Positions 51,299 to 64,000 of a stretch of DNA of 64,000 nucleotides are shown piece after piece (within the stretch, counting starts at the first letter, position 1; every line of letters begins with the position of its first letter). Origin of the DNA: Yersinia thracica (GTDB taxonomy: Bacteria > Pseudomonadota > Gammaproteobacteria > Enterobacterales > Enterobacteriaceae); the NCBI RefSeq assembly GCF_902170565.1, contig NZ_CABHXX010000023.1, positions 1-64,000 of the forward strand. The letters are read 5' to 3'. The position numbers and the translations under genes were made by a program. The notes under the pieces are model-generated. The model saw only the letters and a program-made list of their open reading frames with translations, did not search any database and had not been told where the DNA came from.

Positions 51299-51425
51299 GA
51301 TCTATCCCAGTAGGCGTAATTGTTGCAGTCAGTTTGAACACGGACAGCGCGGAAGAACCGGAGCGTACACGTAGTACGTGAGGATCTGAGCACTGCCCTG
51401 GTTCAAAATGGCAAATAAAATAGCC
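51299..51425. repeat. Palindromic dispersed-type element between pstB and phoU
   Basis: A long imperfect palindrome. TTTGAACACGGACAGCGC (about 51333) is nearly complementary to GCACTGCCCTGGTTCAAA near 51390. The centre is GCGTACACGTAGTACGTGAG. I have only one copy here, but the layout resembles the palindromic repeats found in yersiniae (YPAL-like). It is transcribed within the pst operon. Confidence 0.6.
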
Positions 51426-51442
51426 ATAATGGGGTAGATTCT

Positions 51443-52234
<792 letters not shown>

Positions 52235-52319
52235 TTAGCCAATGCCGCCGTAGCTGCATTTTGGAATTGATTGGCGAATCGGGTTTTTCTTTGCTAATTA
52301 AGGGCTTTTTCTCAGCCGA

Positions 52320-53207
52320 TTAATACTTTTTCTTAGCGAAAATAACGCGAGCCACAATATTCAGTAACAGCACACACAGGGTTATCAAAAGCACCCCAGC
52401 CCATGCCAGTTGTTGCCATTCAGCAAACGGGCTCATGGCAAACTTAAAGATAGTGACCGGTAAGTTAGCAATTGGCCGACTCAGATCGGTACTCCAGAAC
52501 TGGTTGGAGAGCGAGGTGAACAGCAAAGGCGCGGTTTCACCGGCAATACGCGCGACTGCCAACAAGATGCCCGTCAAAATACCGGAGATAGACGCTTTCA
52601 AGGTAATGGCCGATATCATGCGCCATTTGGGTGTTCCCAATGCATAAGCCGCTTCGCGCAAGCTATCCGGTACCAATTTCAGCATGTTTTCAGTGGTGCG
52701 AATGACAATAGGGATTTGTAACAGCGCCAGCGCAATCACCCCAGCCCAACCGGAGAAATGCTCCATCTTGGCAACCACGATGGTGTAAACAAACAAGCCG
52801 ACAACAATAGAAGGGGCTGATAACAAAATGTCATTTATAAAGCGGGTGATTTCCGCCAACCAGGATTTACGACCATATTCCGCCAGATAAATCCCCGCCA
52901 TAATTCCCAATGGGGTACCAATGACGGTTGCCCACAGAATTAATAATCCGCTCCCCGCAATGGCGTTAGCCAAGCCCCCACCCGCGGTGTTGGGCGGAGG
53001 TGTCATTTCGGTAAACAACGCCAAAGACATACCGTCGATACCTTTGGTCACAGTAGAGAACAAAATCCACACCAACCAGAACAGGCCAAACGCCATGGTG
53101 GCCATTGAAAGCAATAAAGCAATGCGGTTCTTTTGACGACGCCAGGCCTGCTTTTTACGGCGGGTTTCCATCAGCGTCGCATCACTTTGCATATCCATCG
53201 TCGCCAT
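52320..53207 (-). CDS. pstA: Phosphate ABC transporter permease PstA
   Basis: A 295-residue inner-membrane permease with six helices, aligned end to end with E. coli PstA (296 aa). Typical parts are [33 protein letters not shown] and the EAA loop [20 protein letters not shown]. It lies one base after pstC. Confidence 0.97.
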   Translation of the reverse strand: MATMDMQSDATLMETRRKKQAWRRQKNRIALLLSMATMAFGLFWLVWILFSTVTKGIDGMSLALFTEMTPPPNTAGGGLANAIAGSGLLILWATVIGTPLGIMAGIYLAEYGRKSWLAEITRFINDILLSAPSIVVGLFVYTIVVAKMEHFSGWAGVIALALLQIPIVIRTTENMLKLVPDSLREAAYALGTPKWRMISAITLKASISGILTGILLAVARIAGETAPLLFTSLSNQFWSTDLSRPIANLPVTIFKFAMSPFAEWQQLAWAGVLLITLCVLLLNIVARVIFAKKKY

Positions 53208-53208
53208 C

Positions 53209-54165
53209 TTAGCGCCCCTCTTTCTTAGCCAGACGCAAAACCATTAACTTTGATATTGCCAGTACGATAAAGGTAATGACGAATAAGATCAGGCCCAGTT
53301 CCATCAACGCGGCGGTATGTAAGCCAGATTCAGCTTCAGCAAACTCATTCGCCAGCGCGGAGGTAATACTGTTGCCCGGCATAAACAGCGAGAAGCTGTC
53401 GAGCTGGTAGGTGTTGCCGATAATAAAGGTTACCGCCATGGTTTCACCCAACGCACGGCCCAACCCCAACATCACGCCACCAATAACACCATTTTTGGTA
53501 TAAGGCAGCACAATGCGCCAAATCACTTCCCAAGTGGTGCAGCCAATACCATAGGCCGACTCTTTCATCATCACCGGGGTTTGTTCGAAAACATCGCGCA
53601 TCACCGCTGCAATGTAAGGAATAATCATGATGGCCAAGATGATGCCAGCGGCCAGAATGCCGATACCAAAAGCGGGGCCAGAGAACAATACGCCCACAAT
53701 CGGGATGCCGGACATCACATTGCCGACCGGCTCTTGGAAATAGCGTGCAAATAGCGGAGCGAAGACAAACAAGCCCCACATCCCGTAAACAATACTGGGG
53801 ATCGCGGCCAGTAATTCAATCGCCACACCCAGTGGGCGTTTTAACCAGTTCGGGGCCAATTCAGTTAAAAACAGAGCAATACCAAAACTGACCGGAACCG
53901 CGATGAGTAGGGCAATAACCGAGGTCACAACCGTGCCGTAAATCGGCACTAATGCACCAAACTGTTCAGCCGGCGCATCCCACTCTTTGGTCCACAGGAA
54001 AGCCCAACCAAATTTCTCAATGCTTGGCCAGGAAGCAATTATCAATGAAACGATAATGCCGCCCAACAGAAATAGCGTAATCAGCGCAGCCAGTTTAACT
54101 AGCGCGCTGAAAATGATGTCACCATATTGACTCGGTGCTTTGATTGTCGGCTTGTTCGCAGCCAT
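53209..54165 (-). CDS. pstC: Phosphate ABC transporter permease PstC
   Basis: A 318-residue inner-membrane permease (E. coli 319 aa). I chose ATG 54165 ([20 protein letters not shown]), preceded by GAGAG. The frame open to 54246 translates part of an ERIC element. Landmarks are [19 protein letters not shown] and the coupling loop [20 protein letters not shown]. It is separated from pstS by a full-length ERIC. Confidence 0.97.
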   Translation of the reverse strand: MAANKPTIKAPSQYGDIIFSALVKLAALITLFLLGGIIVSLIIASWPSIEKFGWAFLWTKEWDAPAEQFGALVPIYGTVVTSVIALLIAVPVSFGIALFLTELAPNWLKRPLGVAIELLAAIPSIVYGMWGLFVFAPLFARYFQEPVGNVMSGIPIVGVLFSGPAFGIGILAAGIILAIMIIPYIAAVMRDVFEQTPVMMKESAYGIGCTTWEVIWRIVLPYTKNGVIGGVMLGLGRALGETMAVTFIIGNTYQLDSFSLFMPGNSITSALANEFAEAESGLHTAALMELGLILFVITFIVLAISKLMVLRLAKKEGR

Positions 54166-54188
54166 AAACTCTCTTCTCATCCGGGTGT

Positions 54189-54315
54189 TATACCCTTCAT
54201 ATTTCAAGCTGCATATGCGTTGGCTGCTTTCGTTCCCCCCAGTCACTTACTTATGTAAGCTCCTGGGGATTCGCTCAATTGCCGTCTTCCTGCAACTCGA
54301 ACTATTTAGGGTATA
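54189..54315. repeat. ERIC element, full length (127 bp)
   Basis: It runs from TATACCC to GGGTATA, exactly 127 bp. The classical core CACTTACTTATGTAAGCTCC and the flanks CATATTTCAAGCTGCATATG and CGAACTATTTAGGGTATA are present. It lies between pstS and pstC, inside the operon. Confidence 0.93.
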
Positions 54316-54355
54316 TATTGAATCAATATTTCATAAACCGCTTGTTGCCAGTAAA

Positions 54356-55396
54356 TCAGAAGATTGGCTTACCGCTGCTATCTTTAATCTGAGTTTTCCA
54401 GGCCGCACGGACTTGCTCAACAACTTCAGCTGGCAATGTTGCATAATCCAGCTCGTTGGCTTGTTTAGCGCCGTGTGTGTAACCCCAGTCAAAGAACTTC
54501 AATACTTCAACGCCGTTAGCCGCATTTTTCTGCTCTTTATGCACCAAGATGAAAGTTGTTGATGTAATTGGCCAAACATCATCACCTTTTTGGTTGGTTA
54601 AGTCTTGAGCAAATGTTTTGCTCCAGTCCACACCTTTCGCCGCAGAGCTAAAGCTGTGCTCAGTTGGGCTAACAGGTTTGCCATCCGCAGAAATCAGTTT
54701 GGTGTAAGCCAGGTTATTCTGTTTGGCGTAAGCATATTCTACATAGCCAATAGAGCCAGGTAGGCGCTGTACAAAGGCGGCGATACCGTCGTTACCTTTG
54801 CCACCCAAACCAGTCGGCCAGTTAACAGTCGAACCTGCGCCTACTTTTTCTTTCCATTCTGCGTTCACTTTAGCCAGGTAGCTGGTGAACACGAATGAAG
54901 TGCCGGAACCGTCAGCACGACGCACCACAGCAATATTTTGATCTGGCAATTTAACGCCCGGGTTCAGCTTAACAATAGCCGGGTCATTCCACTTTTTCAC
55001 ATTACCCAGATAAATATCACCCAGTGTTTTACCGTCTAATGTCAGTTCACCGGATTTAATGCCAGGGATATTCACGGCCAACACTACGCCGCCAATCACT
55101 GTTGGGAATTGGAACAAACCTTCAGCCGCCAGTTTTTCGTCTGCCAATGGCGCATCAGACGCACCGAAATCAACCGTATTGGCAATAATTTGTTTTACGC
55201 CGCCTGAAGAACCGATCCCCTGATAGTTAACTTTGTTACCTGTTTCTTTCTGATAAGAATCTGCCCACTTGGCATACACCGGTGCGGGGAATGTCGCACC
55301 TGCACCCGTCAGGCTTGCAGCAGCGAACGCGGACACAGTGGTCATAGATAAAGTCGCTGCCACAATGCTGGCTACGGTGGTACGCATCAGTTTCAT
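54356..55396 (-). CDS. pstS: Periplasmic phosphate-binding protein PstS
   Basis: A 346-residue high-affinity phosphate receptor (E. coli 346 aa). The signal peptide ends at SAFAAA. Phosphate-site motifs are [24 protein letters not shown] and [13 protein letters not shown]. Strong AGGAGGG precedes the start. The tandem Pho boxes upstream make it the first gene of pstSCAB-phoU. Confidence 0.98.
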   Translation of the reverse strand: MKLMRTTVASIVAATLSMTTVSAFAAASLTGAGATFPAPVYAKWADSYQKETGNKVNYQGIGSSGGVKQIIANTVDFGASDAPLADEKLAAEGLFQFPTVIGGVVLAVNIPGIKSGELTLDGKTLGDIYLGNVKKWNDPAIVKLNPGVKLPDQNIAVVRRADGSGTSFVFTSYLAKVNAEWKEKVGAGSTVNWPTGLGGKGNDGIAAFVQRLPGSIGYVEYAYAKQNNLAYTKLISADGKPVSPTEHSFSSAAKGVDWSKTFAQDLTNQKGDDVWPITSTTFILVHKEQKNAANGVEVLKFFDWGYTHGAKQANELDYATLPAEVVEQVRAAWKTQIKDSSGKPIF

Positions 55397-55471
55397 AATC
55401 CCTCCTAATGGGATATTAGAATTAACTCTATAATGTATTCATCAGATTAAGTATGGTGCAGGAGGGAAAAT

Positions 55472-55522
55472 AGGACAGTTTAATGACAGAAAAATGTACG
55501 AAATATTACAGTTATATGACAA
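55472..55522 (-). promoter_or_regulatory. Tandem Pho boxes of the pst operon
   Basis: On the minus strand CTGTCATTAAACTGTCCT (55472-55489) and TTGTCATATAACTGTAAT (55505-55522) match the PhoB box CTGTCATAAAACTGTCAT. Their near ends lie about 75 and 110 bp before the pstS start, so PhoB activation in low phosphate is expected. Confidence 0.88.
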
Positions 55523-55950
55523 CACACAAGAATCCATCCAACACTTTGATTTTATTTATTTTTAATGTTTTTTAGTTTAAAAATAAAACTCAAAAAGTCA
55601 GGGTTTAAGTTAAAAGGGGATAATTGGCACTCATATTTATGACATTAGAAATGGGTGTTCGCAACTAGTCTCCTATCGTATCATTGCTCACTAAAGCCCC
55701 CTTATAATTATCATGAGTTACTAAATTCATCATGAGTCTTACGCCACCTTGAGTTATTTCCCCATAGCACTGAACGACACTGAGCGGGTACTGTTGAGGC
55801 ATTCATGCTTTTCGCATTATCTATTCATGTCCATTTAGGCCAATATTTTATCGGTTTTTTGCAGCGATGCTTAGGATCTTGGCGTTTAGCTATTTTGCCA
55901 ACACCCGGTAAGTTTTACCTAAGAAATAATAATGAAAAGAGACAGAAGAA
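55523..55950. other. Non-coding spacer between pstS and the SulP gene
   Basis: An AT-rich 428-bp spacer. I see no gene, hairpin or repeat in it. It must hold the promoter of the SulP gene, but I cannot place the -35 and -10 with confidence. Confidence 0.5.
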
Positions 55951-57456
55951 ATGACTAACAGTAATCACATCAACACCGCTGAAGAGCCAGGCGATCAACT
56001 GCGTGTAGCCCAAGTGCTTAAATCACCCAAGTTAATGGCGCGTGAGTGTCTGGCTGGTGTTGTCACCGCGCTGGCACTCATTCCTGAAGTCATTTCATTT
56101 TCTGTCATTGCTGGCGTCGATCCGAAAGTAAGTTTGGTTGCATCTATTGTTCTGTGTTTGACGCTATCTATTCTCGGAGGGCGACCCGCAATGGTCACCG
56201 CCGCTGCGGGTTCAGTGGCATTAGTCATCGGCCCAATGGTTCATATACATGGCGTCGAATACATACTGCCCGCAGTAGTGTTGGGAGGGATAGTTCAAAT
56301 CCTGTTCGGCATTACCGGATTATCTCGCATGATGCGTTATATCCCGCGCTCGGTGATGATCGGTTTTGTTAATGCATTGGGTATCTTGATATTTTTCGCT
56401 CAGATACCCCATGTCTGGGGGCAATCGAGCCTGGTATGGGGGATGCTTGTCATTACCCTGCTCATTGTCTTGCTGCTCCCGCGCATACTTAAAAGCGTTC
56501 CCTCACCACTTATTGCCATCGTGGTCGTCACCGTAGTGGCTTTGTTGATGGGCTACCGACTACCCAATGTCGGCGATGAAGGGCCGATGAGTGGCGGCTT
56601 GCCAGGATTCACCCAGCTTTTGGTTCCTCTGAATTGGCAAACACTCCACATTGTATGGCCAACAGCTTTAAGCATCGCTTTTGTCGGGTTAATGGAGTCG
56701 CTGTTAACGGCAAAGCTGGTAGATGACATTACAGATACCCCATCAAGCAAGCGCCGTGAGTCATGGGGCCTTGGTGTCGGTAATATTCTCGCCGGTTTTT
56801 ATGGTGGCATCGCGGGTTGTGCCATGATTGGCCAGACTATCGTCAATGTTGAATTAGGCAAAGCCCGGAGCCGAGTTTCAACTTTCGCGGCAGCCGTGGT
56901 TCTGCTGTTACTGGTGACAGGTCTGAGCAAAATTTTGGCACAAATCCCTATGGTGGTACTCGCGGGCATAATGATGGTTGTCGCAGTAAAAACGGTTAAC
57001 TGGCATAGCTTGCAAACAGCAACCCTCAAGCGTATGCCTTGGTCAGAAACACTGGTGATGGTGCTAACTGTAGTGATGACTGTCTGGACGAGTAACCTCG
57101 CGCTCGGTGTATTGGCCGGAGTTATTGTTGCCATGGTGCTATTTGCACGCCGCATAGCCCATGTTATTCACGCCGAACGTACATTAAGTGACGATGGTGA
57201 GAGTGTTCGCTATACCGTAAGCGGCCCACTATTTTTTGCCAGCAGTAACGACCTGTTCGAGCATTTCGAGTATGCCAATGACCCCAAACGAGTCGTCATA
57301 GACCTGACGCATGCACAAATCTGGGATGCTTCCACCGTTGCTGCTCTGGATGGTATCGAGTATCGCTATAAACGTTATGGCGCAGATGTAACTATTGAAG
57401 GGCTGGATATGCGCAGCAGCGATTTTCATCGTCGCCTGACAGGAAATTTAAGCTAA
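55951..57456 (+). CDS. SulP-family anion transporter with STAS domain
   Basis: A 501-residue inner-membrane protein. The transmembrane core has the SulP signatures GVVTALALIPEVISFSVIAG (residues about 35-55), ITGLSRMMRYIPRSVMIGFVNALG and GGIAGCAMIGQTIVNV. The C-terminal STAS domain (about residues 410-495) includes VVIDLTHAQIWDASTVAALD. Family substrates are sulfate, bicarbonate or dicarboxylates. The substrate here is not readable. It is monocistronic, with a terminator after it. Confidence 0.9.
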   Translation: MTNSNHINTAEEPGDQLRVAQVLKSPKLMARECLAGVVTALALIPEVISFSVIAGVDPKVSLVASIVLCLTLSILGGRPAMVTAAAGSVALVIGPMVHIHGVEYILPAVVLGGIVQILFGITGLSRMMRYIPRSVMIGFVNALGILIFFAQIPHVWGQSSLVWGMLVITLLIVLLLPRILKSVPSPLIAIVVVTVVALLMGYRLPNVGDEGPMSGGLPGFTQLLVPLNWQTLHIVWPTALSIAFVGLMESLLTAKLVDDITDTPSSKRRESWGLGVGNILAGFYGGIAGCAMIGQTIVNVELGKARSRVSTFAAAVVLLLLVTGLSKILAQIPMVVLAGIMMVVAVKTVNWHSLQTATLKRMPWSETLVMVLTVVMTVWTSNLALGVLAGVIVAMVLFARRIAHVIHAERTLSDDGESVRYTVSGPLFFASSNDLFEHFEYANDPKRVVIDLTHAQIWDASTVAALDGIEYRYKRYGADVTIEGLDMRSSDFHRRLTGNLS

Positions 57457-57465
57457 TCATAAAAA

Positions 57466-57501
57466 AATCCGGTGATAGGGTTTAAATCGCATCACCGGAT
57501 T
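57466..57501. terminator. Bidirectional terminator between the SulP gene and glmS
   Basis: The stem AATCCGGTGAT (57466-57476) pairs with ATCACCGGATT (57491-57501). It has an A run before it and TTTAAATTT after it, and lies between two convergent genes. Confidence 0.9.
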
Positions 57502-57557
57502 TTTAAATTTACTGCTGTTTTATCATCCTACGAAATTTATAGGATTTGGGTCGCAGA

Positions 57558-59387
57558 TTACTCAACCGTCACTGATTTTGCCAGGTTACGTGGCTGATCC
57601 ACATCGGTGCCTTTAATCAGCGCAACATGGTAAGCCAGCAATTGTAGTGGCACGGTGTAGAAGATAGGGGCAATAATTTCTTCCACATGCGGTAACTGAA
57701 TGATTTTCATGCCTTCGCTATCAGTAAAACCAGCATCTTGATCGGCAAATACATACAACAAACCACCACGCGCACGCACTTCTTCAATGTTAGATTTCAG
57801 TTTTTCCAACAATTCATTATTTGGCGCAACCACAATGACCGGCATATCAGCATCAATCAATGCCAATGGCCCGTGCTTCAATTCACCCGCTGCATAAGCT
57901 TCTGCATGAATATAAGAAATCTCTTTCAGTTTCAGCGCACCTTCCATCGCAATCGGGTATTGATCACCACGGCCAAGGAACAATGCATTGTGCTTATCAG
58001 AGAAACCTTCAGCCAGTGCTTCGATGGTTTTATCCAGAGACAGCATCTGCTCAATACGCGCAGGCAAAGCCTGTAATGCATGAACAATGTTGTGCTCTAA
58101 ACTGGCATCAGCGCCTTTCAGCTTGCCAATACGCCCCACCAGCATCAATAACACGGTCAACTGAGTGGTAAAGGCTTTGGTTGAGGCCACGCCAATCTCA
58201 GTACCGGCTTTAGTCATCAAGGCTAAATCTGATTCGCGCACCAGCGAAGAACCGGCGACATTACAAATGGCCAGAGAACCTAAATATCCTAACTCTTTGG
58301 ATAAACGCAGAGCAGCCAGTGTATCGGCGGTTTCACCAGATTGTGACAAGGTGATCAGCAGGCTATTAGGGCGTACAGCAGATTTGCGGTAGCGGAATTC
58401 GGATGCAATTTCTACATCGCACGGTACACCGGCTAATGATTCAAACCAATAACGCGAAACCATCCCTGAGTTGTAAGAAGTACCGCAGGCAATGATTTGG
58501 ATATGTTGGACGTCAGCCAGCAAAGCATCGGCCTTAGGGCCAAGCTCGGATAAATCAATCGCCCCGTGGTTTAAACGGCCTTCCAGCGTGTTTTTAATCG
58601 CCATTGGCTGTTCATAAATTTCTTTCTGCATGTAATGGCGGTAAACACCTTTATCACCGGCATCATATTGCACCTGAGATTCGATTTCAGGACGCTCAAT
58701 AGCATTACCCTGCTTATCAAAAATGGCGATGCTACGGCGAGTGACTTCAACCACGTCACCCTCTTCCAGGAAGATAAAGCGACGGGTGACTGGCAACAAA
58801 GCCAGTTGGTCGGAGGCGATAAAGTTTTCACCGACACCACAACCAATAACCAATGGGCTACCTGAACGTGCTGCTACCAAGCGGCTTGGATCACGGCTAT
58901 CCATCACAACCGTGCCGTAAGCGCCACGTAATTGCGGGATCACCCGCTGAACCACTTCCAGCAATGAACCGCCCTGTTGTAGCTCCCAATGCACCAGATG
59001 AGCAATAACTTCAGTATCAGTTTCAGAACTGAAACGGTAGCCACGGCTAATCAATAACTCACGTAAAGGTTCGTGATTTTCGATAATGCCGTTATGAACG
59101 ACGGAGATGTAGTCCGAAGCATGAGGGTGCGCATTGGCCTCTGATGGCTCACCATGAGTGGCCCAACGAGTATGTGCAATCCCAGTTCCGCCATGTAAAT
59201 CTTGGCTTTCGGCCGCATCAGATAGCGCCTGAACTTTACCCACCCGACGTAAACGAGTCAGATTACTGTCAGCATCCACTACAGCCAAACCAGCTGAGTC
59301 ATAGCCACGGTATTCAAGACGACGTAAACCTTCGATCAGAATCTCAGCGATATCACGTTGCGCTACTGCGCCAACAATTCCACACAT
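57558..59387 (-). CDS. glmS: Glutamine-fructose-6-phosphate aminotransferase
   Basis: A 609-residue enzyme that makes glucosamine-6-phosphate, the first step to UDP-GlcNAc. The mature N terminus [17 protein letters not shown] with catalytic Cys2 sets the start at 59387. The frame open to 59552 is not coding. The N-terminal glutaminase domain has [18 protein letters not shown]. The two SIS domains include [15 protein letters not shown] and [15 protein letters not shown]. The C-terminal end is [11 protein letters not shown]. It lies downstream of glmU, with two repeats between. Confidence 0.98.
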   Translation of the reverse strand: MCGIVGAVAQRDIAEILIEGLRRLEYRGYDSAGLAVVDADSNLTRLRRVGKVQALSDAAESQDLHGGTGIAHTRWATHGEPSEANAHPHASDYISVVHNGIIENHEPLRELLISRGYRFSSETDTEVIAHLVHWELQQGGSLLEVVQRVIPQLRGAYGTVVMDSRDPSRLVAARSGSPLVIGCGVGENFIASDQLALLPVTRRFIFLEEGDVVEVTRRSIAIFDKQGNAIERPEIESQVQYDAGDKGVYRHYMQKEIYEQPMAIKNTLEGRLNHGAIDLSELGPKADALLADVQHIQIIACGTSYNSGMVSRYWFESLAGVPCDVEIASEFRYRKSAVRPNSLLITLSQSGETADTLAALRLSKELGYLGSLAICNVAGSSLVRESDLALMTKAGTEIGVASTKAFTTQLTVLLMLVGRIGKLKGADASLEHNIVHALQALPARIEQMLSLDKTIEALAEGFSDKHNALFLGRGDQYPIAMEGALKLKEISYIHAEAYAAGELKHGPLALIDADMPVIVVAPNNELLEKLKSNIEEVRARGGLLYVFADQDAGFTDSEGMKIIQLPHVEEIIAPIFYTVPLQLLAYHVALIKGTDVDQPRNLAKSVTVE

Positions 59388-59635
59388 CTGTTTTATTCCT
59401 ATGTAAGATTCTTTTAGAACCTTGTCGATGTCAGTGACCTGAATTTCCGGATTTTCCGGGTTCCCCGAGCCTGTAGAGTTGGGGATTATTATGTTTTGTT
59501 CTGTATTCTCGCCACAAATGGATAAGCCAAAAATACAGGGCAAAACATTCATTCCAAAAACAGCCCTTCAACAAGAAACAAATGATATTGAAGCAGACTA
59601 CTGACAAACCTCGACGACTCGATCTCTGGTGGTGA

Positions 59636-59724
59636 GGGCGGGCCGTCCGCGCCAGGGATGGCGCGGCTCGAGCCATCAGGGACGATTTTACGGCGTCTTT
59701 ACGATCTGCCTGTTTTCACCGCTG
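59636..59724. repeat. Dispersed repeat, copy 2 (opposite strand to 11301-11385)
   Basis: It carries GTCCGCGCCAGGGATGGCGC and TTTACGGCGTCTTTACGATC, the reverse complements of the two blocks in copy 1. Between these blocks the copies differ. It lies in the 448-bp glmU-glmS gap. Confidence 0.7.
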
Positions 59725-59765
59725 CGGGCACTTTGTCAATAACCTCATATTGAAGGACCTTTTTA

Positions 59766-59833
<68 letters not shown>

Positions 59834-59835
59834 GC

Positions 59836-61206
59836 TTATTTTTTCTTAACCGGACGCTGCCAACCCTGCACATTAACCTGTTTAACTCGGCTAAGAACTA
59901 ACTCATTTTCGGCGATATCACGGGTGACGGTAGTACCGGCAGCAATAGTCGCGCCGTTTGCCACAGTCACTGGTGCGACAAGCTGAGTATCAGATCCAAC
60001 GAAGACATCATCGCCAATAATAGTTTTAAACTTATTAGCTCCATCATAGTTGCAGGTGATAGTTCCTGCGCCGATATTTACGCCTGAGCCAATCTCAGCA
60101 TCACCTAAATAAGAGAGGTGTCCGGCTTTAGAACCTTTACCCAAGCGGGCTTTTTTGATTTCAACAAAGTTACCGACATGTGCGCCCTCAGCTAACTCAG
60201 CGCCCGGTCGCAAGCGGGCAAATGGCCCAACAGTACAACCCGCATCCAAACGAGAGTCTTCCAACACACTGTATGGGCTGATTTCTGAATCATCGCCAAT
60301 GACACAGTTTTTAAGTACACACCCGGTACCAATACGCACCCGGTCACCTAAAACCACGTGGCCTTCAATAATGACATTGGTATCAATTGTAATATCACGG
60401 CCATGTGTTAATTCTCCCCGCAAATCAAAACGCGCAGGATCCAGTAACATCACGCCGGCTAACAACAACTTTTCAGCTTGCTCTGACTGATAGACCCGCT
60501 CAAGAGTGGCTAATTGTAGGCGGTTATTGATTCCTTCCACTTCACTCAAGCGAGTTGGATGCACCGCAACTATCTTCTGACCATCAGCATGGGCCAGAGC
60601 AATAATATCGGTGATATAAAATTCACCCTGGGCATTATTGTTGTCCAGCAATGATAACCAGCGCTTTAGATCACGGCCATTGGCAACCAATATCCCAGTG
60701 TTGATTTCATTAATCTCGCGTTGTGCATCACTGGCATCTTTATGCTCAACAATACCCACCACATCGCCATTCTCACGCACAATGCGCCCGTAACCGCTAG
60801 GGTTATCCAGCTTCACCGTCAACAAGCCAATACCGCCCTGTGGCTTGGCTGCCAACAGGCGCTCGAGAGTATCAACGGAGATCAACGGCACATCGCCGTA
60901 CAACATCAGGACATCTTCATCATCAGAAAAATAGGGTGCAGCTTGTTGCATCGCATGCCCGGTACCCAACTGTTCAGCTTGCAGTACCCAGTTAAGCGCC
61001 GGATCAGTCAGTGTTTTTTTCAACAACTCACCGCCGTGCCCATAAACCAGATGAACATGTTGGGCACCCAGCTTCATGGCAGCATCAATAACATGCTGAA
61101 CCATCGGCTTACCTGCCAGTGGGTGTAACACCTTAGGAAGGTCGGAATACATACGTGTCCCCTTACCTGCGGCAAGGATGACTACACTCATTGAGCTGTT
61201 AGACAT
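59836..61206 (-). CDS. glmU: Bifunctional GlcNAc-1-P uridyltransferase / glucosamine-1-P acetyltransferase
   Basis: A 456-residue enzyme that acetylates GlcN-1-P and then adds UMP to give UDP-GlcNAc. The start is set at ATG 61206 ([22 protein letters not shown]). The TTG two codons upstream is less likely. The N-terminal pyrophosphorylase domain has LAAGKGTRM and [10 protein letters not shown]. The C-terminal left-handed beta-helix has hexapeptide repeats ([15 protein letters not shown]) and [14 protein letters not shown]. It precedes glmS on the same strand. Confidence 0.97.
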   Translation of the reverse strand: MSNSSMSVVILAAGKGTRMYSDLPKVLHPLAGKPMVQHVIDAAMKLGAQHVHLVYGHGGELLKKTLTDPALNWVLQAEQLGTGHAMQQAAPYFSDDEDVLMLYGDVPLISVDTLERLLAAKPQGGIGLLTVKLDNPSGYGRIVRENGDVVGIVEHKDASDAQREINEINTGILVANGRDLKRWLSLLDNNNAQGEFYITDIIALAHADGQKIVAVHPTRLSEVEGINNRLQLATLERVYQSEQAEKLLLAGVMLLDPARFDLRGELTHGRDITIDTNVIIEGHVVLGDRVRIGTGCVLKNCVIGDDSEISPYSVLEDSRLDAGCTVGPFARLRPGAELAEGAHVGNFVEIKKARLGKGSKAGHLSYLGDAEIGSGVNIGAGTITCNYDGANKFKTIIGDDVFVGSDTQLVAPVTVANGATIAAGTTVTRDIAENELVLSRVKQVNVQGWQRPVKKK

Positions 61207-61596
61207 AAGCAACCTGATAACTCCAAATTAATAGACGGAAGTAAACCTGTTTAGCGAAATGATTACTACATATTTCTCAGCGAAAAACGTACCTAACCCG
61301 CATGGTTAAAGGGCTGTAGCAATTGAGCAGGTAATAAAAAAATGTAGCAGAAAGTGTCTGCTATCAGCGACGTTTTCTGACCTATTTTTATCAAAACACC
61401 CTCACCTACTCAGATAATTAACCACTTATTTTACATCAAGAAACAAGAGTTTTCAGAAAGAAACGCTTTCAGTTTAGCCTAGACTTAATTAAATACAGGA
61501 GAGGTAGGTCAAATGACAGCGCCCAGAGGCGAAAGGGGACAGAAAGTCAGTTTTATTGAACGTAAAAGTAATTTATTGCACGCAAAAGTAAAAAAA
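61207..61596. other. Non-coding spacer upstream of glmU
   Basis: A 390-bp AT-rich spacer between the atp operon terminator and glmU. I see no gene or repeat in it. It should hold the glmU promoter. Confidence 0.5.
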
Positions 61597-61623
61597 ATGC
61601 CAATCAGTTTTACTGACTGGCAT
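61597..61623 (-). terminator. Terminator of the ATP synthase operon
   Basis: The stem ATGCCA.TCAGT pairs with ACTGA.TGGCAT (61597-61623). On the minus strand a run of seven T follows. A second small hairpin, GTGGGTT/AACCCAC, lies at 61731-61750, closer to the atpC stop. Confidence 0.8.
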
Positions 61624-61760
61624 TCTATCGTTCTTTATATTCTTCGGATTTGAAATTGCGGGAAGTTAGCTATTTTCGCTGACCACCGACAATCTCAATC
61701 ACGTTGAATATATAATAATTTTACATATTAGTGGGTTACTAAAAACCCACCACTGTAAAA

Positions 61761-62183
61761 TCACATCGCTTTCCTGGTCAGCTCGATTACACGTAGTTTT
61801 GCAATCGCCTTCGCCAATTCAGCGGATGCCTGAGCATAGTCGACATCACCGTGGGAATTATTGATATGGTCTTCAGCTTTACGCTTAGATTCCAGCGCCT
61901 TAGCTTCGTCCAAATCAGTTCCGCGAATAGCAGTGTCAGCCAATACGATCACCACACTCGGTTGCACCTCAAGGATGCCGCCAGAAAGATAAATAAACTC
62001 TTCCTCACCGAACTGCTTAACGATACGTATCATGCCAGGCTTAATGGCAGTGAGCAGTGGGGCGTGACCAGGGAAAATACCCAGTTCACCTTCACTACCC
62101 GTCACCTGAATTTTTTGCACCACGCCTGAGAACATTTTCTTCTCTGCGCTCACAACATCCAGATGGTAAGTCATTGCAGCCAT
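61761..62183 (-). CDS. atpC: ATP synthase epsilon subunit
   Basis: A 140-residue F1 subunit (E. coli 139 aa). The N-terminal beta-sandwich is [39 protein letters not shown] and [13 protein letters not shown]. The C-terminal inhibitory helices end in [11 protein letters not shown]. It lies 21 bp after atpD and is the last gene of the atp operon. Confidence 0.97.
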   Translation of the reverse strand: MAAMTYHLDVVSAEKKMFSGVVQKIQVTGSEGELGIFPGHAPLLTAIKPGMIRIVKQFGEEEFIYLSGGILEVQPSVVIVLADTAIRGTDLDEAKALESKRKAEDHINNSHGDVDYAQASAELAKAIAKLRVIELTRKAM

Positions 62184-62204
62184 GTCACCCTCCAGTCAAC
62201 AGCG

Positions 62205-63735
<1,531 letters not shown>

Positions 63736-63743
63736 TAACCTGG

Positions 63744-64000
63744 TTAAACCGCGGAGGCTCCCCCGACGATCTCGGTGAGTTCCTGAGTGATGCTGGCCTG
63801 ACGAGCTTTGTTGTAAACCAACTGCAGCTCTTTGATCAGACTACCGCCGTTATCGGTGGCGGCTTTCATCGCTACCATTCGCGCGGCCTGTTCGCTAGCC
63901 AGGTTTTCAACGACGCCCTGATAAACTTGCGATTCCACATAGCGACGCAGGAGGGTATCCAGCAGCGCTTTTGGATCAGGTTCATACAGGTAATCCCAGG
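63744..64000 (-). CDS. atpG: ATP synthase gamma subunit, C-terminal part
   Basis: Partial gene. The start lies beyond the right edge and about 85 codons are visible. The C-terminal helix of the rotor subunit is unmistakable: [40 protein letters not shown], and the end [20 protein letters not shown]. The ATG at 63938 is internal, not the start. Confidence 0.95.
   Translation of the reverse strand, partial: WDYLYEPDPKALLDTLLRRYVESQVYQGVVENLASEQAARMVAMKAATDNGGSLIKELQLVYNKARQASITQELTEIVGGASAV

Noticed and set aside
51256-51393. A 46-residue N-terminal extension of PhoU
   Set aside because: It translates a palindromic repeat. The family start MDNLNLNKH has its own ribosome site.
54166-54246. A 27-residue extension of PstC
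   Set aside because: It translates part of the ERIC element. The conserved start lies at 54165 with GAGAG before it.
59388-59552. A 55-residue N-terminal extension of GlmS
   Set aside because: GlmS needs Cys at its mature N terminus (MCGIVG). The extension lies in the glmU-glmS gap upstream of the conserved start and has no support.

Overview
The window looks like chromosomal DNA of a Yersinia species. The housekeeping proteins are close to, but distinct from, their E. coli counterparts. The intergenic spaces carry ERIC elements at the 127-bp length typical of yersiniae, and FabV sits beside mnmE. I cannot name the species from sequence alone. I saw no tRNA, rRNA, insertion sequence or CRISPR array.

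Layout. 1-4220: two tandem, AT-rich, secreted toxin-like paralogues of unknown function. Both end exactly in an ER-retrieval tetrapeptide (HDEL, then KDEL). 4244-6517: a Cys-rich winged-helix regulator and, divergently, an MFS exporter. 6668-11256: ghrB, malS with MalT boxes, avtA. 11660-16775: yidE, ibpB, ibpA (sigma-32 promoter and ROSE-type thermometers), yidQ, yidR. 17032-20237: an EcoRII-type restriction-modification cassette (REase, Vsr, Dcm-type methylase). 20363-22888: a DauR/YheO-like regulator with a serine/threonine-dehydratase-like enzyme and an ornithine-cyclodeaminase-family enzyme. 23103-34666: yidA, the replication cluster gyrB-recF-dnaN-dnaA, and the divergent rpmH-rnpA-yidD-yidC-mnmE set. 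34793-38710: fabV and a MetQNI-type ABC importer. 38839-46658: a chemoreceptor, chrR/yieF, a two-component system beside an exported GlcG/HbpS-like protein, adeP, yieH. 46655-50201: an amino-acid ABC importer with no ATPase gene beside it, and a membrane-anchored bactofilin. 50533-57456: the pstSCAB-phoU phosphate operon with tandem Pho boxes, and a SulP transporter. 57558-64000: glmS, glmU, then the distal part of the ATP synthase operon (atpC, atpD, and part of atpG).

How it fits together. Most of the window is core genome syntenic with E. coli (yidE-ibpBA-yidQR, gyrB to mnmE, yieF-adeP-yieH, phoU to atp). Accessory inserts are the HDEL/KDEL pair, the restriction cassette, the dehydratase/OCD pair and the two-component/HbpS-like locus. 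Eight ERIC-family elements lie in the intergenic spaces. Five of them begin within 0-3 bp of a stop codon, and three lie inside or between co-oriented operon genes (pstS-pstC, glmU-glmS, atpG-atpD).

The most unusual feature is the tandem HDEL/KDEL pair. The second protein combines a signal peptide, a beta/gamma-crystallin-like domain, a furin-type RxKR site followed by a Cys-flanked segment, and a C-terminal GNAT-like fold. I do not recognise either protein as a named toxin.
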